Shown in pieces: positions 33,226 through 37,590 of a DNA stretch of 37,590 bases. The notes below the pieces were generated by a model. That model was not told where the DNA came from. It searched no databases and saw nothing but the letters and a program-made list of their open reading frames with translations. Position 1 is the stretch's first letter. The number at the start of each line of letters is the position of its first letter. Made by a program: the position numbers and the translations under genes. The stretch comes from Bacteroidales bacterium (lineage in GTDB: Bacteria; Bacteroidota; Bacteroidia; Bacteroidales; Bacteroidaceae): positions 1 through 37,590 of the forward strand of contig SFJN01000024.1 in assembly GCA_004555055.1 (NCBI GenBank), given 5' to 3'.

Positions 33226-34566
33226 TCATTTATGCTTCGTTCCAGCATGTTCCCCAAGAGCCTTGCGGAACTCCCGATGGAAGAGCACGCCTGCAGTGGT
33301 GAGTCCAAAGGGAATGCCCCACCATACGCCTACGGCTCCAAAGTGGAAAAAGAAGGCAAAGGCGTAACTGAGGGGAATGCTGACAAGGACGTATGCCACA
33401 AATGCCGACCACATCATGGTACGCACCCGGGCAATGCCCCTAAGGACATTGGCAAAAACAATCTGCAGACAGTCGCCCATCTGATAGAACAGGAAGGGCA
33501 GGAGCAATGCCATCACCATCAGCGAGACTTCGCCACTGGTGGTGAAGAGGGCGGTCAAAGGACGTATGCCGATGACTATGCCGGAAGAGATGACGAGGAT
33601 GCAGCATCCGGCAAGTGCAAATGCCGTATAGGCCGCACGCCGCACTTCGTCCCATTCATTACGGCCCGCATACTGACTGACACGTACGGCGGCAGCGGCA
33701 CCGATGCCGTAGACCAGCTGGAAACAGAGTGTGGCAATGGTGCACATCACTTGATGCGCGGCCAATGGCACGGAACCTATCCAACCCATGAATATGCCAC
33801 TGACATTGAAGGAGGCCGTCTCGAGACAGAGCTGGAGGGATATGGGAAGTCCTATGGCCCACAAACGCCATACACCCCGCAGACTGACACGTCCGGGAAT
33901 GCTCACCACCGGACGGTACACCTTGTGAAAAAACACAAGCAAGCCCATGGCAACGGCCATGAACATGCGGCTTACCAAAGTGGCGATGCCGGCGCCGAGC
34001 AAGCCCAAAGGCGGAACACCGATGACGGAACATCCGAAGATGAGGGGTATATTGAGCACAATGTTGAGGGCATTGGCAACCAGCATTACCCACATGGGCA
34101 TGCGGGTCTCGCCAAGGGCATCGGAAAACTGCTTGAAGGTGTTGAACAACGAAAGGAACGGCAGCGAAAGAAGGAGTGTCAGGAAGTATGGGCGAGCCAC
34201 CGGAATGAGTTCCTCGGGCTGGTCCAGCAATTCAATATGGAAATAGAGCCACGTCAACGGCACCATCACCATGATGGCTGTACACAGGTTCACCAGCAGG
34301 CTCTCGCGCAAGGTCCCCGATGCGCCGGCCATTTCACCGCGCCCGAAGAATGAACCCACAACGGGAGTGGTGCTGTAGGAAATGCCAAGGAGGAAAAAGA
34401 TGAACATATTGAACACCGTTCCCACAAATCCTGCGGCCGAAAGTTCGGCTGTTCCATAATGTCCCACCATGGCCGTGTCGGCAAACTGCTGTACAATGAC
34501 TCCAAGTTGTCCGACAATGAGGGGGATACTCAACCGGACGATGGGAAGAAGGTGCGAGGTATTCAT
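33226..34566 (-). CDS. MATE-family multidrug efflux transporter
   Basis: 446 residues with twelve predicted membrane helices in two homologous halves. Helix 1 has LLPIVRLSIPLIVGQLGVIVQQFADTAMVGHYG, the usual MATE start; the second half begins near LWAIGLPISLQLCLETASFNVSG. It exports cationic drugs or metabolites in exchange for sodium or protons. Normal length for NorM/DinF-like members. The gene is alone, downstream of recA across 256 bases that hold recA's terminator. Substrate not predictable. Confidence 0.93.
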   Translation of the reverse strand: MNTSHLLPIVRLSIPLIVGQLGVIVQQFADTAMVGHYGTAELSAAGFVGTVFNMFIFFLLGISYSTTPVVGSFFGRGEMAGASGTLRESLLVNLCTAIMVMVPLTWLYFHIELLDQPEELIPVARPYFLTLLLSLPFLSLFNTFKQFSDALGETRMPMWVMLVANALNIVLNIPLIFGCSVIGVPPLGLLGAGIATLVSRMFMAVAMGLLVFFHKVYRPVVSIPGRVSLRGVWRLWAIGLPISLQLCLETASFNVSGIFMGWIGSVPLAAHQVMCTIATLCFQLVYGIGAAAAVRVSQYAGRNEWDEVRRAAYTAFALAGCCILVISSGIVIGIRPLTALFTTSGEVSLMVMALLLPFLFYQMGDCLQIVFANVLRGIARVRTMMWSAFVAYVLVSIPLSYAFAFFFHFGAVGVWWGIPFGLTTAGVLFHREFRKALGEHAGTKHK

Positions 34567-34725
34567 TTTCTGTTCAGGGAATGATTTAAGGGGTGTGAGG
34601 GAAAAAGCATTCCCCGCTTCGGAAAAAACAGGTTACGGACCTGCATATGTTTTGTTTTATTGGGGGATACGGACTTTCACCACCGACTGCCTGGCAGATA
34701 AGGAGAGTCTTCGACCCACGAAAAT

Positions 34726-34759
34726 CCCCGAGCATGCCTGTTTCCAGGTTGGCTCGGGG
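34726..34759 (-). terminator. Terminator after recA
   Basis: CCCCGAGC (34726-34733) pairs with GCTCGGGG (34752-34759), with inner CCTG/CAGG pairing. On the minus strand ATTTTCG follows. It lies 64 bases beyond the recA stop. Confidence 0.8.
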
Positions 34760-34822
34760 ACAGGGTATCATCAGGCAGGAAGTCTTCGGGCATTTGCCGC
34801 GAACAACTGTTCTGCGGTGACG

Positions 34823-35959
34823 TCAGTCGAAGTCTACAACATCAGGGTCTATACCGCCAAGGTCCGGCATCTCGCCGTCGAAATCATCGACCACGGCACC
34901 TTTGGGGGCTGCGGCAGGCTTCTCCGTATCAGCCTCTGCTCCTTCGTTGAGCAGGGTGCGGACCTGGGCTTCCACTTCGTTGCAGAATTCGGGATTGTCC
35001 TCCAGGAACTTCTTAAGCTTTTCACGACCCTGGGCAATCATATTGCCGTTGTAACTGTACCACGAGCCGCTCTTCTTGATGATGTCGTGTTCCTCAGCAA
35101 GGTCAATGATTTCGCCTATCAGCGATATTCCCGTACCATAGATGATTTCAAGGTCGCAGGCACGGAAGGGAGGTGCCACCTTGTTCTTTACCACGCGTAC
35201 ACGCATGGTGTAGCCATATTCGGTTTCGCCGTCCTTGAGACGCGAACCGCGCTTCACCTCCAGACGTTGTGTGGAGTAGAATTTCAGGGCATTGCCTCCG
35301 GTTGTGGTTTCGGAAGGTCCATACATGACACCAATCTTTTCGCGGATCTGGTTGATGAAGATGCAGCATGTTCTGGAACGTGCAATGGTAGCTGTAAGTT
35401 TGCGGAGGGCCTGGCTCATAAGCCGTGCCTGAAGGCCCACCTTGCTGTCGCCCATCTCGCCCTCGATTTCCGCTTTGGGGGTAAGGGCAGCCACAGAGTC
35501 GATGACAATGATGTCGACGGCACCGGAACTGATGACCTGGTCTGCAATCTGCATGGCCTGCTCTCCATTGTCGGGCTGCGAGAGATAGAGGGAATCGACA
35601 TCCACACCCAGGCTGGAGGCATAGGCCGTGTCAAGGGCATGTTCAGCATCGATGAAGACGGCGCAGCCACCCTGCTTCTGGCATTCTGCAATGGCATGGA
35701 GGGCAAGGGTGGTCTTACCACTTGATTCCTGGCCGTAAATCTCGATTATTCGTCCACGGGGGTACCCACCCACTCCGAGCACCGTATCCAGTTTGATGGA
35801 GCCTGAGGGGATGACGGCCACTTTTTCGCGGGTCTGGTCACCGAGTCGCATGATGCTTCCCTTGCCGAATTGCTTTTCAATCTTGGACATCGCTGTCTGG
35901 AGCGCGGCAAGCTTTGCATTGCCTTCCTTGCAGACCGCGGTTTTTTCTTTCTTTGCCAT
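34823..35959 (-). CDS. recA: Recombinase RecA
   Basis: 378 residues from MAKKEKTAVCKEGNAK. The Walker A is EIYGQESSGKTTLALH, followed by FIDAEHALDTAYASSLGVDVDSL, IIVIDSVAALTPKAEIEGEMGD, and NQIREKIGVMYGPSETTTGGNALKFY with the L2 DNA-binding loop. The C-terminus is acidic (DDFDGEMPDLGGIDPDVVDFD), as usual. It catalyses strand exchange and SOS co-protease activity. The Met at 35959 gives the standard start; the 11 residues further upstream (His-rich) would lie almost against the previous gene's stop. It follows the dehydrogenase gene by 22 bases and is probably co-transcribed with it. Confidence 0.97.
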   Translation of the reverse strand: MAKKEKTAVCKEGNAKLAALQTAMSKIEKQFGKGSIMRLGDQTREKVAVIPSGSIKLDTVLGVGGYPRGRIIEIYGQESSGKTTLALHAIAECQKQGGCAVFIDAEHALDTAYASSLGVDVDSLYLSQPDNGEQAMQIADQVISSGAVDIIVIDSVAALTPKAEIEGEMGDSKVGLQARLMSQALRKLTATIARSRTCCIFINQIREKIGVMYGPSETTTGGNALKFYSTQRLEVKRGSRLKDGETEYGYTMRVRVVKNKVAPPFRACDLEIIYGTGISLIGEIIDLAEEHDIIKKSGSWYSYNGNMIAQGREKLKKFLEDNPEFCNEVEAQVRTLLNEGAEADTEKPAAAPKGAVVDDFDGEMPDLGGIDPDVVDFD

Positions 35960-35981
35960 ATGGGAATGATGGTGAATGTGA

Positions 35982-37217
35982 TTAGAGTTCAAGGTCTACA
36001 TCGTGGAGTTCGTGCCAGAGGAGGCCCTGCTTGTTGAGCTCTTCCATGAAGGGATCGGGATCGAACTCCTCGACATTGTGCACACCGGGCTTGTTCCACA
36101 GGCCGAGCATGAACATGCGGGCTCCGATGCAGGCGGGCACACCGGTTGTGTAGCTTACGCCCTGCATACCGGTCTCTTCGTAGGCAGCCTGGTGCGAACA
36201 GTTGTTATAGACGTAGTAGGTGTGCTCCTTTCCATCGCGAAGACCACGGATGCGGCAACCGATGGAAGTCTCGCCGTCGTAGTTCTCGCCGAGTTCCTGG
36301 GGATTGGGCAATACGGCCTTGAGGAACTGCAGGGGAACAATCTTCACATCTTCCATGCCGCTGCCGTCGGCCTTGGGGGCACGGTAGGTGATTTCATCGA
36401 TACGGCTCATGCCGATGTTCTGGATTACGTCGAGATAAGTGAGATACTGCTGTCCGAAGGTCATCCAGAAGCGAGCACGCTTGATGGTGGGATAGTTGAT
36501 GACAAGGCTCTCGATTTCCTCGTGATGGAGCAGGTAACTTTCGCGCGGACCGACGTTGGGATAGTTCAGCGTCTTGTGGATTTCCATGGGCTCCGTCTCG
36601 ATGTACTTGCCGTTTTCGTAGTACAGTCCCTTCTGTGTAATCTCGCGGATATTGATTTCGGGGTTGAAGTTGGTGGCGAAAGCCTTATGGTGGTTTCCGG
36701 CATTACAGTCGACGATGTCAAGATACTGGATTTCGTCGAAATGATGCTTTGCAGCATAAGCCGTAAAGATGGAGGTGACTCCGGGGTCGAAACCGCAACC
36801 GAGGATGGCGCAAAGACCGGCCTTCTCGAAACGCTCGCGGTAAGCCCACTGCCAGGAGTATTCGAAATGAGCCTCATCCTTCGGCTCGTAATTGGCGGTG
36901 TCGAGGTAGTTGCATCCGGTCTGAAGGCAGGCCTCCATGATGGTAAGGTCCTGGTAAGGCAATGCAAGGTTCATGACGAGGTCGGGCTTGAACTCGTTGA
37001 AGAGGGCCACAAGCTGCGGTATCTCGTCGGCATCCACCTGTGCGGTCTTGATGTCTGAACGTATACCCTGCTCCTTAATATATTGCGCGATGGCATCGCA
37101 CTTCGACTTTGTACGGCTGGCAATCATGATTTCGCTGAAGACGTCAGCGTTCTTTGCCACTTTTACTGCGGCAACGGTAGCCACGCCTCCCGCGCCGATG
37201 ATGAGTACTTTTCCCAT
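35982..37217 (-). CDS. Saccharopine/carboxynorspermidine dehydrogenase-like oxidoreductase
   Basis: 411 residues. The N-terminal Rossmann motif is KVLIIGAGGVATVAAVKVA. DLVMNLALPYQDLTIMEACLQTGCNYLDTANYE and LGCGFDPGVTSIFTAYAAKHH are characteristic of carboxynorspermidine synthases (CASDH) found in Bacteroidetes and Vibrio, which reductively join aspartate semialdehyde to a diamine in spermidine biosynthesis. A lysine-pathway saccharopine dehydrogenase is less likely given these motifs. Agmatine deiminase at 7438-8754 could feed the same pathway via N-carbamoylputrescine, though it is 27 kb away. A good promoter lies 85 bases upstream. Confidence 0.87.
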   Translation of the reverse strand: MGKVLIIGAGGVATVAAVKVAKNADVFSEIMIASRTKSKCDAIAQYIKEQGIRSDIKTAQVDADEIPQLVALFNEFKPDLVMNLALPYQDLTIMEACLQTGCNYLDTANYEPKDEAHFEYSWQWAYRERFEKAGLCAILGCGFDPGVTSIFTAYAAKHHFDEIQYLDIVDCNAGNHHKAFATNFNPEINIREITQKGLYYENGKYIETEPMEIHKTLNYPNVGPRESYLLHHEEIESLVINYPTIKRARFWMTFGQQYLTYLDVIQNIGMSRIDEITYRAPKADGSGMEDVKIVPLQFLKAVLPNPQELGENYDGETSIGCRIRGLRDGKEHTYYVYNNCSHQAAYEETGMQGVSYTTGVPACIGARMFMLGLWNKPGVHNVEEFDPDPFMEELNKQGLLWHELHDVDLEL

Positions 37218-37301
37218 TTTCTCTTTGTATGTTGCTTTTCAATACGCTTTCCTGCACAATATGAACCGCTTCGTGAGGATATATCTGCAGGTTTACATCG
37301 G

Positions 37302-37333
37302 CAAAAATACGAACAATTGGCATTCCCTCCAAA
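37302..37333 (-). promoter_or_regulatory. Promoter of the dehydrogenase-recA transcript
   Basis: On the minus strand TTTG (37330-37333), a 20-base spacer and TATTTTTG (37302-37309) match the Bacteroidetes -33/-7 consensus TTTG-N19-21-TAnnTTTG. This is the best promoter in the window. Confidence 0.75.
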
Positions 37334-37590
37334 GAAATGCGCGAAAAACGCGACAAATATCGGCCAATGTACTATTATTTTAAACAAAGAAGCCGTGTAT
37401 TTCGCCTCAAATACCCTTGTTTTTGTTTTCTTGCCGGACATTACCGCCCATTTTGCAATCAAGGCACCCCGCAAACGCCCATTTTTTTCGGAACACATTT
37501 TCTCGGTTTATTTCTGCAATTACCATTATATAGTACATTGCTTTTGGAACGTTCGTCTTTCAATTCTTTTGGCGGCAGAGGCGCAAAGTG
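37334..37590. other. Gene-free right edge
   Basis: 257 bases of AT-rich sequence. No gene with protein-like composition is visible on either strand; the open frame over it on the minus strand is not family-like. It may contain a promoter for a gene beyond the window. Confidence 0.5.

Noticed and set aside
33205..34353. Long plus-strand open frame opposite the MATE gene
   Set aside because: The translation is rich in His, Gly and Thr without any fold, while the minus strand gives a complete transporter.

Overview
The window looks like chromosomal DNA of a GC-rich member of the Bacteroidales, most likely Prevotellaceae. The evidence is the TAnnTTTG-type -7 promoter elements, the lack of Shine-Dalgarno sequences, a PorQ-type protein of the type IX secretion system, a TonB with the Bacteroidetes-type N-terminus, a bacterial acyl-ACP thioesterase, and exported proteins ending in a 'GQR/DGRR...NGKK' tail. 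I found no tRNA, rRNA, CRISPR array, phage or transposase gene.

Layout. 1-720: a gene-free stretch packed with repeats. 722-2932 (-): secreted Cthe_2159-like beta-helix protein with a Gly/Trp tandem repeat. 3184-4062 (+): folD. 4217-9288 (+): TonB-dependent receptor, calycin-like secreted protein, agmatine deiminase and a Fur-family regulator. 9329-11383 (+): secreted beta-helix protein (GH141-like). 11508-13753 (-): tonB, a YfcE-like phosphoesterase and a HAD phosphatase. 14052-19561 (+): tight cluster porQ, ispH, mnmA, polyprenyl synthetase, tatD, AraC-type regulator. 19739-20979 (+): broken UPF0597/L-cysteine desulfidase-like gene. 21098-23041 (+): acyl-ACP thioesterase, a gene-free leader with a candidate small RNA, and trmO. 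23273-30444 (-): hotdog thioesterase, phosphoesterase, lipoprotein, large sialidase and a Rel/SpoT protein. 31110-32727 (+): GSCFA protein and an unrecognised protein. 33226-37217 (-): MATE exporter, recA and a carboxynorspermidine/saccharopine dehydrogenase-like enzyme.

The most striking signal is a family of short palindromic repeats (units about 69-90 bp). It occurs as a 75-bp tandem array between genes at 202-426. It also lies, in frame and without stops, inside two protein genes: 24 residues in the TonB-dependent receptor and 53 residues (two tandem units) in agmatine deiminase. In each case cutting the repeat out at its Asn codon restores a family-like sequence. The hairpin in its centre changes sequence between copies but keeps pairing, a TT loop and a bulged A. 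A second set of intergenic repeats (626-704, 19622-19724, 23041-23196) has the same hairpin design and a related 3' end, so I treat them as one superfamily. This resembles the Rickettsia palindromic elements that insert into protein genes; I know of no such description for Bacteroidales.

Functionally the window mixes housekeeping genes (folD, ispH, mnmA, tatD, recA, trmO) with host-glycan and surface functions (sialidase, beta-helix proteins, TonB system, PorQ). Two genes, agmatine deiminase and the carboxynorspermidine dehydrogenase-like gene, are consistent with polyamine metabolism.
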